Below are positions 33,421 through 42,439 of a stretch of 64,000 nt of DNA, one piece after another. Both the position numbers and the translations under genes were made by a program. Position 1 is the first letter of the stretch; the number at the start of each line of letters is the position of its first letter. A model generated the notes under the pieces. It was not told the DNA's origin and made no database searches. It saw only the letters and a list, made by a program, of their open reading frames with translations. Origin of the DNA: CAXPZW01 sp964221845 (lineage in GTDB: Bacteria > Bacteroidota > Bacteroidia > Flavobacteriales_D > Sanyastnellaceae); the NCBI GenBank assembly GCA_964221845.1, contig CAXPZW010000011.1, positions 191,650 through 255,649 on the forward strand. Reading direction: 5' to 3'.

Positions 33421-33893
33421 AACGTATAGCGGACCGAGAAGGCCCCGCCATCTGCCGCAAAACCGGTGTACCCCACCAGGTTCAATGCAGGCTTCCAATC
33501 GAGTGACACGTTGATGGGAATGGTCTTGATGTTGTATTCGATCCCCAAAACGCCATCGACCCCAACACCCACTTTTGTGCCGGTGGCTTCAGCGTCGAAA
33601 TAAGGGCTGTTTTCGCTGTATGAGAAGATGCCAACATGTCCCCCGGCTCCATAATACCAGTTGAGCCCGGGCACATCCCACGCAGCGCCGTGCCACTCGG
33701 CCAAGCCAGTGATTTGCCAACCCGCGTACCGGGAATGCAGGATGCCTTCAATGGCCATGTTTTCGTCTACAAATTGTTTGTAGGTGATGCCGGAAAAGAA
33801 ACCGCCACGAAAACCGATGGCGCGGTTGTAGTCTTGGCCAAAGGCCACTGTGGTGAGGCACACAAGTGCCAATGCTAACAAGCGAGATTTCAT
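33417..33893 (-). CDS. Small outer-membrane beta-barrel-like protein
   Basis: 158 residues with a signal peptide MKSRLLALALVCLTTVAFGQ. The rest is rich in Gly and aromatic residues in alternating strands (AIGFRGGFFSGITYKQF, WYYGAGGHVGIFSY, VGVDGVLGIEYNI) and ends in SVRYTF, with a terminal Phe typical of barrels. It resembles small eight-strand outer-membrane proteins. No specific function can be given. It follows a 515-residue secreted protein gene after 24 bases on the same strand, and its stop overlaps the mfd stop. Confidence 0.62.
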   Translation of the reverse strand: MKSRLLALALVCLTTVAFGQDYNRAIGFRGGFFSGITYKQFVDENMAIEGILHSRYAGWQITGLAEWHGAAWDVPGLNWYYGAGGHVGIFSYSENSPYFDAEATGTKVGVGVDGVLGIEYNIKTIPINVSLDWKPALNLVGYTGFAADGGAFSVRYTF

Positions 33894-33917
33894 GTTGCAG
33901 GTTTTGAGTCGAACGGT

Positions 33918-35465
33918 TTATCGGATGGAAATCGTGCCCACATATCGGTTGGAACGGTCTCGGGCATAGACCATAAAAGTCGGTCCCCATAGCCATTGGC
34001 CGCATGACCCGGGACGGCACAAGCGCGCATCTCCAGTGGGAAAATCAAGGTGGGTTCGGGTCACAATTCCGTTGCGGTCGATGGTGGCCAGGGTCACTAC
34101 GCAGTTGTCGGTGCTCAGTACTTTGGCCATAGCTCCCGAGCGCTCCTTGTTGAGGTTGAGTTTGTGGTCGTTGTACACGAAGTAGAGGTTTTCTTTGCCC
34201 GCGGCATAGCCCACCGAACCAAAGAAGTCATCCTCGGTAGTGCTGAGTTGGCGCTTGGGCACGCAGGCCACAAATTGGCGACGGCCCAGGTCGCCGTATT
34301 GAACCACCATCACGTCGCGCATGATCCAAGAATTGTTGCCTACGTTGGCGAGTTGTACGCCAAAGTCCACGGTGCCCGAGGGCATTTCGTCCACGCGGTC
34401 CCAGAATTCCAGGATGCCTACCACCTCTCCGGTGGGGCGTACCAGCACATCGCGCATCACAAAGTCGCGCAGCTCGGGGACGGGGCGTCCTTTGGAAATG
34501 TCCTTGCGGGCTTGTTCCTCTTGGCTCGGCTTCATGAAACGAAACAATTCATCGTGGCTCAGCGGATTGACCTCCACGTCCTGCACCGCGTCAAACACCG
34601 AGCAAAACACGGTGCCGGCCATGCGCCTATCTTCCTCGTATGAGAAGTGTCCGATGAGGGCCGCTCCGCCGTATTGGTGCTCAGTCAAACGGAACTCGTT
34701 GACCAATGCAGTCCCGAAATCGGGCTTGTGGTCCACGGCCACATCGCCGTTGCCGGTGATTTGCATGACGTGTGCGCGGTAGTACAGCTCGCCGTCTTTG
34801 CCCGAACCCGGGCGCTTGTCGTAGGCCAGGTAGCCCAAGAACACCTCGGCATCGCCGCTGACAAACACGTCCTGGAATTGGAAGAGTTCGTTGGTCAGGG
34901 GCAGGGTGAATTTGTTTTCCCACTTGGAGTTGAGCTCAGGGTCGTACACCTGCACGGCAAATTCCTTGTTCTCCTTGGGCTTGCCGGCACGGTCCGAAAA
35001 GACCATCAGCATGTCCGCATCTCGCGATACGTGTACGCGGAACTCCCCGGTTTCTTTGATCGAGGGGTAGTCGATGACCTCAATGTTGGTCTGTTCACGG
35101 ATCTCGAGGGTTTGCGGGTCGAGTTCGTCGGCGTAGAGGTAGAGCTTCTTTTCACTGCGGTCGTTGTACTCGGTGAAGATGTACAGGCGCTCGCCAATGA
35201 TGGCCGCATCTACATAGGTGCGCAGGCCTTGCTCGGCCTCAAGCTCGATGTTCACCGGATCGGCGGCATCGAGGTTGGCCGAGATGCGCTGGATGTAGCG
35301 GTTTTTACGCTCACGCTGGGTGAGGTAGTAGTGGTCACCGCCAAGGGTACCGATGAATTGCTTGAATTGTTCGCGGACTTCAAACGGGGAACTCCATTGG
35401 ACGTCTTGGGCCGAAAGGCGGGGAAGGAAGGCCCCAATCAGGGCCGCGAGAAACAGGGTGCGCAT
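33918..35465 (-). CDS. Secreted protein of unknown function
   Basis: A 515-residue protein with signal peptide MRTLFLAALIGAFLPRLSAQ. The body is beta-rich and includes repeated phrases in which a verb-like strand (LYIFTEYNDR, MLMVFSDRAG, LYFVYNDHK) alternates with acidic turns, as in a beta-propeller of 6-8 blades. There is no T9SS sorting domain and no lipobox, so it should be periplasmic or released. I do not recognise a family. It follows the lipoprotein gene by three bases and precedes the small barrel gene, so the three form one operon with the promoter at 35994-36023. Confidence 0.6.
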   Translation of the reverse strand: MRTLFLAALIGAFLPRLSAQDVQWSSPFEVREQFKQFIGTLGGDHYYLTQRERKNRYIQRISANLDAADPVNIELEAEQGLRTYVDAAIIGERLYIFTEYNDRSEKKLYLYADELDPQTLEIREQTNIEVIDYPSIKETGEFRVHVSRDADMLMVFSDRAGKPKENKEFAVQVYDPELNSKWENKFTLPLTNELFQFQDVFVSGDAEVFLGYLAYDKRPGSGKDGELYYRAHVMQITGNGDVAVDHKPDFGTALVNEFRLTEHQYGGAALIGHFSYEEDRRMAGTVFCSVFDAVQDVEVNPLSHDELFRFMKPSQEEQARKDISKGRPVPELRDFVMRDVLVRPTGEVVGILEFWDRVDEMPSGTVDFGVQLANVGNNSWIMRDVMVVQYGDLGRRQFVACVPKRQLSTTEDDFFGSVGYAAGKENLYFVYNDHKLNLNKERSGAMAKVLSTDNCVVTLATIDRNGIVTRTHLDFPTGDARLCRPGSCGQWLWGPTFMVYARDRSNRYVGTISIR

Positions 35466-35468
35466 GGG

Positions 35469-35978
35469 TCAGTGCTGGGTGTTGCGTTCTTCGAATTCGA
35501 GGTTGAATTTTTTCCCGAACGATTGCTGGGCATGGAAGAACGCTTCGTAGGTGGCCGTGCGCTGGGCGTGGATCTCGGCCTGGATGGCGTAGATCTGTTC
35601 CAAGTGCGCCAGGGTGTCTGCGGGGGCGCCCACTTCCAACAGGCGAATCATGTCGGGGTAGTCCTGGCTGCCCAGGGCTGCATAGGTGTTGAACAATTGT
35701 CGTGCCCCTTCTAGCAAGGTGGTGTCTTGTTGGAATGCGCCCAAGCTGTCCAGCAGGCGTTGGCTGCGTATGACCTCGCCTTTGACCAGTACCAACGCAT
35801 CTTGCATGGTGGACGAGTCGCGGGTCAGCAGTAGAGTGTCGAGGCTTTCAACGGCTTGGATCAGCTGGAATTGCTGGTCCACAATGCGGTCGTTGTAGAG
35901 GGCGGCTTGTTCCGAACGGGATTGGCAAGCGGCCAAAAAGGCCACCAGGCCGAGGATAAACAGCAGTCGCGGGTTCAT
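35469..35978 (-). CDS. Lipoprotein of unknown function, helical
   Basis: About 169 residues from MNPRLLFILGLVAFLAACQSR, a lipoprotein signal with Cys18. Two Met codons further upstream (35996, 35987) are in frame but the first lies inside the -7 box, so the Met at 35978 is preferred. The mature part is helical with heptad-like Leu/Gln patterns (QFQLIQAVESLDTLLL, LVKGEVIRSQRLLDSLGAF). No family is recognised. First gene of a three-gene envelope operon. Confidence 0.65.
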   Translation of the reverse strand: MNPRLLFILGLVAFLAACQSRSEQAALYNDRIVDQQFQLIQAVESLDTLLLTRDSSTMQDALVLVKGEVIRSQRLLDSLGAFQQDTTLLEGARQLFNTYAALGSQDYPDMIRLLEVGAPADTLAHLEQIYAIQAEIHAQRTATYEAFFHAQQSFGKKFNLEFEERNTQH

Positions 35979-35993
35979 GTGAAGCATTTGCTC

Positions 35994-36023
35994 CAAAGAT
36001 AAACGCCCCCCGCGCAGTACAAA
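35994..36023 (-). promoter_or_regulatory. Consensus promoter for the envelope operon 35978-33417
   Basis: On the minus strand TTTG (36020-36023), an 18-base spacer, then TATCTTTG (35994-36001). Both boxes match the Bacteroidota consensus. It lies between recQ and the lipoprotein gene, so the operon does not depend on readthrough from recQ. Confidence 0.7.
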
Positions 36024-36030
36024 ATGGGGA

Positions 36031-38229
36031 TCAGTTAGCCACCTCGCTCATGAAGCGGATGTGCATCAGGCGCAGTTCCTCCTCGCTGAAATCGCCCTCG
36101 AACTCTTGGTAGGTGCCCTCCAGGGTGGGGTCGTCGGTTTCCATGAAGTACTCCCAAATCTCGTCTTGCGAGTCGGGATCGAGCATGTCGTCGATGTAGT
36201 ACTTGAGGTTGATGCGCGTGCCGGAGTTGACGATGGACTCGATTTCATCCAGGATGTCGTCCATGGTTTTGCCTTTGGCATCGGCAATGTCTTGGAGCGG
36301 CAGCTTGCGGTCGATGTTTTGGATGATGTGCACCTTCAGCCCGGACTTGTTGACCACCGATTTGACCAGCATGTCGGCTGGGCGCTCGATGTTGTTTTCT
36401 TGGATGTAGTCCGAAATCAAATCCACAAACGGCTGCCCGAATTTGACGGCCTTGCCCGCGCCCACCCCGGTGATGCGCTTGAGCTCATCGAGGGTGTTGG
36501 GGTATTGGAAGGCCATCTCCTCTAGCGAAGACTCTTGGAAGAGCACGTAAGGCGGCAAGTTCTTTTCCTTGGCCATGGACTTGCGCAGGTCCTTGAGCAT
36601 GGCCAGCAGTTGCGCATCGGCAGCACCACCAGCGGCTTTGCCACTAACAACGACATCGCCCTGATCCACGTCGCTGAAGTCGCGCTCTTGGATGAGCATG
36701 AAGGACTGTGGTTGCTCGATGAAGGCCTCGCCTTCAGGGGTCAGTTTGAGGGTGCCGTAGGTCTCAATCTCCTTGCGGAGCAGACCGCGTACCACGCATT
36801 GGCGGCAGACGGCATTCCAGAACTTGAGGTCGTGGTCTTTGCCTTGCCCGTAGATGGGGTTTTGCGCCGCCCTGTACGCGGCAATCTCGCTGGAATCCTT
36901 GCCCACCAGCACATCGGCGATGAAGCGGATTTTGTGCATTTGGCGGAAGGCCTTGACCGCTTCCAGCAGCAGCTTGACTTGGTCCTTGCCTTCAAACTGC
37001 TCGCGTGGGTGGCGGGTGTTGTCGTCCATGTCGGCGCCTTCGCCGTTCACCTCGTCGTAATGCTCTCCAAAGTAGTGGAGGATGTACTTGCGGCGAGACA
37101 TGCTTGTCTCAGCGTAGCCTACCACTTCTTGCAGCAGCTGCATGCCCACTTCTTGCTCGGCCAGCGGTTTGCCGTGGAGGAACTTCTCGAGCTTCTCCAT
37201 GTCCTTGTAGCTGTAGAACGCGCAGCAATTGCCTTCGCCGCCGTCGCGTCCTGCGCGGCCGGTTTCCTGGTAGTAGCTCTCCAGGCTTTTGGGCATGTCG
37301 TGGTGGATCACAAAGCGCACATCGGGCTTGTCGATGCCCATACCAAAGGCGATGGTGGCCACAATCACGTCAATGTCTTGCATCAAAAAAGCGTCCTGTA
37401 CTTTGCTGCGTTGGCCACTGTCCATACCGGCGTGGTAGGCGGCGGCTTGCAGGCCATTGACGCGCAGGGTCTCGGCCAGCTCCTCTACTTTCTTTCGTGA
37501 GAGGCAGTAGATGATGCCTGACTTGCCTTCGTGTTGGCGTACGTAGCCGATGATTTGTTTGACCACGTCCTTCTTGGGGCGCACCTCGTAGTAGAGGTTG
37601 GGGCGGTTGAATGAGGCCTTGTACACCTTGGCATCGGTCATGCCCAGGTTCTTTTGGATGTCGGCTTGGACTTTGGGGGTGGCGGTGGCCGTTAGGGCAA
37701 TCACCGGGACGTCCGCAATTTCTTGGATGATGGTCTTCAGGCGGCGGTACTCGGGGCGGAAGTCGTGGCCCCACTCCGAGATGCAGTGCGCCTCGTCGAT
37801 GGCCATGAATTGGATGCGTGCCTTGGACAAAAATTCAATGTTGTCCTGCTTGGTGAGCGACTCGGGTGCTACGTACAGCAACTTGCAGGTGCCCTCAAGC
37901 ACGCATTGCTTCACGTGGTTGGCCTCCCCCTTGTTGAGCGAGGAGTTGAGGAAATGCGCCACATCGTTGTTCTCGGAAACCGCGCGCACCGCATCCACCT
38001 GGTTTTTCATCAGGGCGATCAGGGGAGACACCACAATGGCGGTGCCCTCCTGCATGAGTGCGGGCAGTTGGTAGCAGAGCGATTTGCCGCCACCGGTAGG
38101 CATGATTACAAACGTATCGCCCCCATCCAACACGTGTTGGATGATGGCCTCTTGATCTCCCTTAAACTGGTCGAAACCAAAGAATTTCTTCAACGCCTGA
38201 GCGGGCGTTAGGTCCACCGTTGTCATCAA
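36031..38229 (-). CDS. recQ: ATP-dependent DNA helicase RecQ
   Basis: 732 residues. Helicase motifs are MPTGGGKSLCYQLP (K49), IDEAHCISEWGHDFRPEYRRL, LTATATPKVQ and QETGRAGRDGG. A winged-helix RQC region and an HRDC domain (LPPYVLFQESSLEEMAFQYP) follow. An additional C-terminal tail carries another helix-turn-helix-like part (PLQDIADAKGKTMDDILDEI). The zinc-binding cysteines of the RQC region are missing: the usual CRR...CxxCxxC series reads SMSRRKYILHYFGE and then VNGEGADMDDN. I believe this occurs in one RecQ group of Bacteroidota, so activity is not excluded. RecQ unwinds recombination intermediates and stalled forks. The gene diverges from kdsD over 87 bases. Confidence 0.93.
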   Translation of the reverse strand: MMTTVDLTPAQALKKFFGFDQFKGDQEAIIQHVLDGGDTFVIMPTGGGKSLCYQLPALMQEGTAIVVSPLIALMKNQVDAVRAVSENNDVAHFLNSSLNKGEANHVKQCVLEGTCKLLYVAPESLTKQDNIEFLSKARIQFMAIDEAHCISEWGHDFRPEYRRLKTIIQEIADVPVIALTATATPKVQADIQKNLGMTDAKVYKASFNRPNLYYEVRPKKDVVKQIIGYVRQHEGKSGIIYCLSRKKVEELAETLRVNGLQAAAYHAGMDSGQRSKVQDAFLMQDIDVIVATIAFGMGIDKPDVRFVIHHDMPKSLESYYQETGRAGRDGGEGNCCAFYSYKDMEKLEKFLHGKPLAEQEVGMQLLQEVVGYAETSMSRRKYILHYFGEHYDEVNGEGADMDDNTRHPREQFEGKDQVKLLLEAVKAFRQMHKIRFIADVLVGKDSSEIAAYRAAQNPIYGQGKDHDLKFWNAVCRQCVVRGLLRKEIETYGTLKLTPEGEAFIEQPQSFMLIQERDFSDVDQGDVVVSGKAAGGAADAQLLAMLKDLRKSMAKEKNLPPYVLFQESSLEEMAFQYPNTLDELKRITGVGAGKAVKFGQPFVDLISDYIQENNIERPADMLVKSVVNKSGLKVHIIQNIDRKLPLQDIADAKGKTMDDILDEIESIVNSGTRINLKYYIDDMLDPDSQDEIWEYFMETDDPTLEGTYQEFEGDFSEEELRLMHIRFMSEVAN

Positions 38230-38316
38230 TTAATTCCTACTTTAGCACGTTTAAAATACTCAAAATCCGGCACTGCAAACGCGGTTTTCGGGAACAGTTT
38301 CAGCCCTCGATTTTTT

Positions 38317-39285
38317 GTGAATCCATCAGCTTCATCCATCCGCGAATCGGCGCTCCGAACCTTACGGCTCGAATCAGAGGCCATTGCCAACCTGACCACA
38401 TTCATAGATGGTGCGTTTGAGCAAGCTGTTCAGCGGATTTTCAACGGCTCCGGCAGGGTGGTGGTCACGGGAATCGGAAAGAGCGCGAATATAGCGAACA
38501 AGATTGTCGCAACGCTCAATTCTACGGGCACTCCAGCCGTATTCATGCACGCCGCCGACGCCATCCATGGCGACTTGGGTAACGTGCAAAAGGAGGACAT
38601 TGTTCTCTGCATCTCCAAAAGCGGCAACTCCCCTGAGATCAAGGTACTGGTACCGCTGGTCAAAAGCATGGGCAACCTGCTGGTGGGCATGGCCGGCAAC
38701 TTGGAGGGCTACCTCGCCAAACACTCCGACCTGGTGCTCAACACCACCGTCGAAAAGGAAGCCTGCCCTAACAACCTCGCTCCTACCACCTCCACCGCGG
38801 CACAACTCGCCATGGGCGATGCGCTGGCGGTGGCCTTGATGGAAGTGCGCGGCTTCTCCTCCGACGACTTTGCCAAGTACCACCCAGGCGGTGCACTTGG
38901 CAAACGCCTGTTTGTGCGACTGGAGCACTTGCTGGACAACGAAACCACTCCCCAAGTCGGCCCGGACACCCCCATTCGCGAGGTGATCTTGGAAATCTCC
39001 GGCGGCCGCCAAGGTGCAGCCGCGGTGATTGACGGCAGCAATTTGTTGGGCATCATCACCGACGGCGACGTGCGCCGCATGATCGAAAACCACCAGGACT
39101 TCCTCACCCTGCGCGCCCGAGACATCATGGGTGGGGCCCCAAAAACCCTGGAGGCTGAGGAACTGGCTGTGCGCGCCTTTGAACTCATGGAGCGCAACAG
39201 CATCTCACAAGTGCTGGTCACCCGAGACGGCGCATACGTAGGCATCGTACATTTGCACGACATCCTCAAGGAAGGGATCTTCTAG
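38317..39285 (+). CDS. kdsD: KpsF/GutQ-family sugar-phosphate isomerase (arabinose-5-phosphate isomerase)
   Basis: 322 residues starting at GTG (no ATG nearby upstream). An SIS domain at about 40-180 has the catalytic and binding motifs VVVTGIGKSANIANK, CISKSGNSPEIK and NNLAPTTSTAAQL. Two CBS domains follow (IREVILEISGGRQGAAAV, ITDGDVRRMIE). Enzymes of this kind turn ribulose-5-phosphate into arabinose-5-phosphate, the first step to Kdo in lipopolysaccharide. It is followed by tatC after three bases. It diverges from recQ. Confidence 0.9.
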   Translation: MNPSASSIRESALRTLRLESEAIANLTTFIDGAFEQAVQRIFNGSGRVVVTGIGKSANIANKIVATLNSTGTPAVFMHAADAIHGDLGNVQKEDIVLCISKSGNSPEIKVLVPLVKSMGNLLVGMAGNLEGYLAKHSDLVLNTTVEKEACPNNLAPTTSTAAQLAMGDALAVALMEVRGFSSDDFAKYHPGGALGKRLFVRLEHLLDNETTPQVGPDTPIREVILEISGGRQGAAAVIDGSNLLGIITDGDVRRMIENHQDFLTLRARDIMGGAPKTLEAEELAVRAFELMERNSISQVLVTRDGAYVGIVHLHDILKEGIF

Positions 39286-39288
39286 CCC

Positions 39289-40092
39289 ATGAGCGACCCC
39301 AACGACATGTCCTTTCTCGACCACCTGGAAGAGCTGCGGTTTCGCATTATCCGGTCGGTCATTGCCATTGCCATTGGCACGGTGGTGCTGTTCATTTGGA
39401 AGAGCCTGCTGCTGGACATCATCTTTGGTCCTACCAAAGGAGATTTCGTCACCTACCGCGCTTGGTGCGCGCTCTCGCATTGGATGGACCTCGGCGACCG
39501 CCTCTGCATTTTCGACGACCAATACACCCTGATTTCCACCAAGGCCATGGGCTCGTTTTTTGCCCACATGACCACTGCCATTGTGGGCGGGATTGTGGTG
39601 GCCTTCCCCTTTATTTTCTGGCAGTTCTGGTCCTTTATCAGACCGGGCCTGCGCATGCCAGAAATCAAGGCCACCCGCGGCATGATGGCGGCGGTTTCCT
39701 TGCTGTTTTTCTCTGGGGTGCTGTTCGGGTATTTTGTGCTGGCTCCGCTCAGCGTGCAGTTCCTGCTCAACTACAACTTTGGGGTAGAAAACATGCCGGA
39801 CCTACGCTCCTACACCAAGCTGATCACCGCGCTGTGCTTGGCCACGGGCCTGATTTTCCAGCTTCCGGTGCTGGTGTACTTCCTAAGTAAAATCGGGTTG
39901 GTGACCCCCGAGCTGCTCAAGAAATACCGCCGTCACGCCTTGGTGGTGGTGTTGATCATTTCGGCCATCATCACCCCGCCGGACGTCACCTCGCAGTTGC
40001 TGGTGTCGTTCCCGGTGCTCATCCTGTATGAAGTGAGCGTCATCCTCTCGCGCCGCGTCAACCGCAAGCGGGAGGCAAACCTGGCGTCATGA
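39289..40092 (+). CDS. tatC: Sec-independent protein translocase subunit TatC
   Basis: 267 residues with six membrane segments. It starts with the usual MSFLDHLEELRFRIIRS, which binds twin-arginine signals. Segments include VIAIAIGTVVLFIW, MTTAIVGGIVVAFPFIFWQFWSF (with the conserved FWQFW and following Pro), and ALCLATGLIFQLPVLVYFLSK. TatC with TatA/B exports folded proteins. A loop insertion (residues 45-80, GPTKGDFVTYRAWCALSHWMDLG) is common in Bacteroidota TatC. It lies three bases after kdsD and overlaps the DinB-family gene start (ATGA). Confidence 0.94.
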   Translation: MSDPNDMSFLDHLEELRFRIIRSVIAIAIGTVVLFIWKSLLLDIIFGPTKGDFVTYRAWCALSHWMDLGDRLCIFDDQYTLISTKAMGSFFAHMTTAIVGGIVVAFPFIFWQFWSFIRPGLRMPEIKATRGMMAAVSLLFFSGVLFGYFVLAPLSVQFLLNYNFGVENMPDLRSYTKLITALCLATGLIFQLPVLVYFLSKIGLVTPELLKKYRRHALVVVLIISAIITPPDVTSQLLVSFPVLILYEVSVILSRRVNRKREANLAS

Positions 40093-40652
40093 AAATCCAC
40101 GTAGCTTCTTTGTTGGACCACCTGCGTGATGTCACATTGCAGGTCAAAACCGATGCGTCGGGGCCTTTGGCAAACGGAGGCGCCGCTCGCTTCATGCGCA
40201 AGCCCACCGCCGACCGCTGGAACGCGGCCGAATGCCTGGAACACCTCAACCGCTGCGGGGATTTTTACTTGCCGCTGCTGGAGGAGGCCACCTCGCCCAC
40301 CCATCAAACCGGTGGCCTGGAGTCGTACCGCACCGGGCTACTCGGCGGGCCATTTGCCAAGAGTATGAAGCTCAATGAGCAGGGCAGCGTGGGCCGCACC
40401 ATGCGTTCACCCAAAGGCTGGAACCCCCAGGGCGAACCCGTCCGAGACAACGTGTTGTTGGAGTTTTTAGACCAGCAAGAGCGTTACCTCGGTGTGATTG
40501 AAGCCGCCCGCGAGGTAGACATCCGCACCCAACGCGTGCCGCTGAGCGTGTTCAAATCCATCAAGATTTCGGGGGGAGACATGTTGCAGGTACTGGTGTA
40601 CCACAACCAGCGTCACATGGCGCAGGCCATGCGCGCCTCTAAGGGGCAGTGA
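40089..40652 (+). CDS. DinB/YfiT-family protein
   Basis: 187 residues. The DinB four-helix features are WNAAECLEHLNRCGDFYLPLL near residue 45 and the C-terminal pair H172-x3-H176 (HNQRHMAQ), which with the first His can form the metal site of the family. Members include thiol-dependent S-transferases and unknowns. The substrate is unknown. Its start overlaps the tatC stop, so the genes are cotranscribed, although no functional link is evident. Confidence 0.75.
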   Translation: MKIHVASLLDHLRDVTLQVKTDASGPLANGGAARFMRKPTADRWNAAECLEHLNRCGDFYLPLLEEATSPTHQTGGLESYRTGLLGGPFAKSMKLNEQGSVGRTMRSPKGWNPQGEPVRDNVLLEFLDQQERYLGVIEAAREVDIRTQRVPLSVFKSIKISGGDMLQVLVYHNQRHMAQAMRASKGQ

Positions 40653-40723
40653 AGACGGTGGGCGCTTTTTTGGCCCCGGCAAACCCCACCGCAAAGGCCA
40701 ACAGCAGCAGCGCGCGGTTCATG

Positions 40724-42307
40724 TCAGAAAATATACTTCAATCCCAGGTTGTAGGTCTCGCCCAGCCCGGAATTGATGCCACGCCAAAAGTTGGTGTACA
40801 GCGCCTCGACCTGCAGCTTGTCGGTCAGCTGGTACTTGCCGCCCGCCCCGTAGGTGGAGTAGTTGGCCGAGCTGGTGATGGCATCGGTGTCTTCCGAAGG
40901 AGGCACGGGCGCCAGGTCCAAGCGGTAGCGGTTCACGTGTTGCCCCAGCACATACACGATGGTCTTGGGTGTGGGGAAGTAGCTGAAGATGAGGTTCATG
41001 GGGATGTCCAGCGCTTGCTTTTGTCCCTCGTAAATCGGGATGCGGAACAGCAGGTCGATCTCGGTAAAGGCCTGGAAGTCGCCAAAGCTCTTGTCGTAGT
41101 AGAAGCGGTTCCACCAAATCGGGCGGTTCCAGTCCAAGAAGTACAGCGGGTTGTCGCCGCCGGCACCCTCGAGGTTGGCGTTGAGCGGAATCCAGAAAAT
41201 GGACTCGATCGAGAAATTCGGGACGCCTTCAAACGGGGCAATCTTCACCTTGGGTCCAATGGTGGTCACCCCAAAGCGGTGGTCCCCGTCGTTGGCAAAG
41301 GTGAACGCTTCGCCTACCCCAGCGAAGGTGGTGTCCTGCGTGCGTCCCGAAGCTTTGATGTTGATGTCCAAGCCCACGTTGATGCGGGCATTCTTGCTCA
41401 CGCCTCGGGTAATCTGAATCCAGCTGCCGGCAAAGGTCTCACGGGTGCCAAAGAAGTTTTGCCCCATCCAATTGACCTGGGTTTGGGTGTAGATGGAATT
41501 GAAGATGGTCACATCGGTCTGGCCCTTTTTGAGCAACACCGAAGGAGTGTAGGCCTGCACGTTGCTCAGCTGATTCACCGGTTCGCCGGGAGCACCGGGC
41601 AAGGGAGGGGTGGCGTCTTGGCGGCCGTTGATGGTCCAGTCGTAGGTGTAGAAGGTGGTTTTGCTGGAGGCGTCCAACGGGGTGTCGCGGTAGCGGTTCA
41701 CGTAGTCGAGCGGGTTAGCGTCAAAGTCCTTGGCGTACCAGCTAAAAATCTCACTGAGGCCCACCGGATTGCCCGGGCGAATGAACGCGGTGTCGTTCAT
41801 GGCCGCTTTGGTGCGGGCGTCGAGGAAGGCTTCCAAGTTGTCTGGACGTACGGCCTGCGAAGCGAGTTTGGGACAGCCTTGTGCACCACACACCAGCGCA
41901 AAGTGGTAACGCGAATCCTTGCGAACACCCGCCAGCACTACGTGCTCGAGGGTGTTCAGGGACACCCTCATGCCACCCACTTCAAACCGCTTGCTGTCAA
42001 AGAACCCGCCAATGTCCTTGGGCGAACGCACCGGGTAGTTGTCGGCCAGCTGCTTGATCACCAGCAGGTTGTACAGGTTGATGTAGTACGCGATTTGGGT
42101 TTCCTGAGAAGCGCGGCCAAAATTGACGGTCTTGGCTTGGTCCACAAGCTGGTCAAGGCTACGCGAGTCTTGGCTAATCGCGCGGTAGTCCACACGCCCA
42201 TCTCTTACGTGCGATCGCAAGAAGGCGTCAGCGTCGTTGAAGAAGGCGTCTTGCGCCGCGAGGGTGCCCACAGACAAACAGAGCAGGGCAGTGATCAGTG
42301 CTTTCAT
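40724..42307 (-). CDS. DUF547 domain fused to an outer-membrane beta-barrel
   Basis: About 527 residues from MKALITALLCLSVGTLAAQ, chosen as a clean signal peptide over an upstream in-frame Met. Residues 20-220 have the DUF547 pattern (AYYINLYNLLVIKQLAD, VSLNTLEHVVL, YHFALVCGAQGCPKL), a domain related to transglutaminase-like folds and often found with membrane proteins. The rest is an outer-membrane barrel: many strands with alternating aromatics (WMGQNFFGTRETFAG, FSIESIFWIPLNANL) and the terminal strand LGLKYIF ending in Phe. A single chain with both parts is unusual to my knowledge. Function unknown. The 3' end lies one base from an ATG for a 27-codon hydrophobic ORF. Confidence 0.75.
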   Translation of the reverse strand: MKALITALLCLSVGTLAAQDAFFNDADAFLRSHVRDGRVDYRAISQDSRSLDQLVDQAKTVNFGRASQETQIAYYINLYNLLVIKQLADNYPVRSPKDIGGFFDSKRFEVGGMRVSLNTLEHVVLAGVRKDSRYHFALVCGAQGCPKLASQAVRPDNLEAFLDARTKAAMNDTAFIRPGNPVGLSEIFSWYAKDFDANPLDYVNRYRDTPLDASSKTTFYTYDWTINGRQDATPPLPGAPGEPVNQLSNVQAYTPSVLLKKGQTDVTIFNSIYTQTQVNWMGQNFFGTRETFAGSWIQITRGVSKNARINVGLDINIKASGRTQDTTFAGVGEAFTFANDGDHRFGVTTIGPKVKIAPFEGVPNFSIESIFWIPLNANLEGAGGDNPLYFLDWNRPIWWNRFYYDKSFGDFQAFTEIDLLFRIPIYEGQKQALDIPMNLIFSYFPTPKTIVYVLGQHVNRYRLDLAPVPPSEDTDAITSSANYSTYGAGGKYQLTDKLQVEALYTNFWRGINSGLGETYNLGLKYIF

Positions 42308-42439
42308 GGCAGAAGGATTACAGGCATGCAAGTAGGCCCGTGCGTTTCACGAAGTGTTCACAGGGCGGCCATGAAAGTATTGACATTGGACGGGGCCGGT
42401 TGTCAGACTTCGACGGATACCCAAGCAACGATGCCGGGC

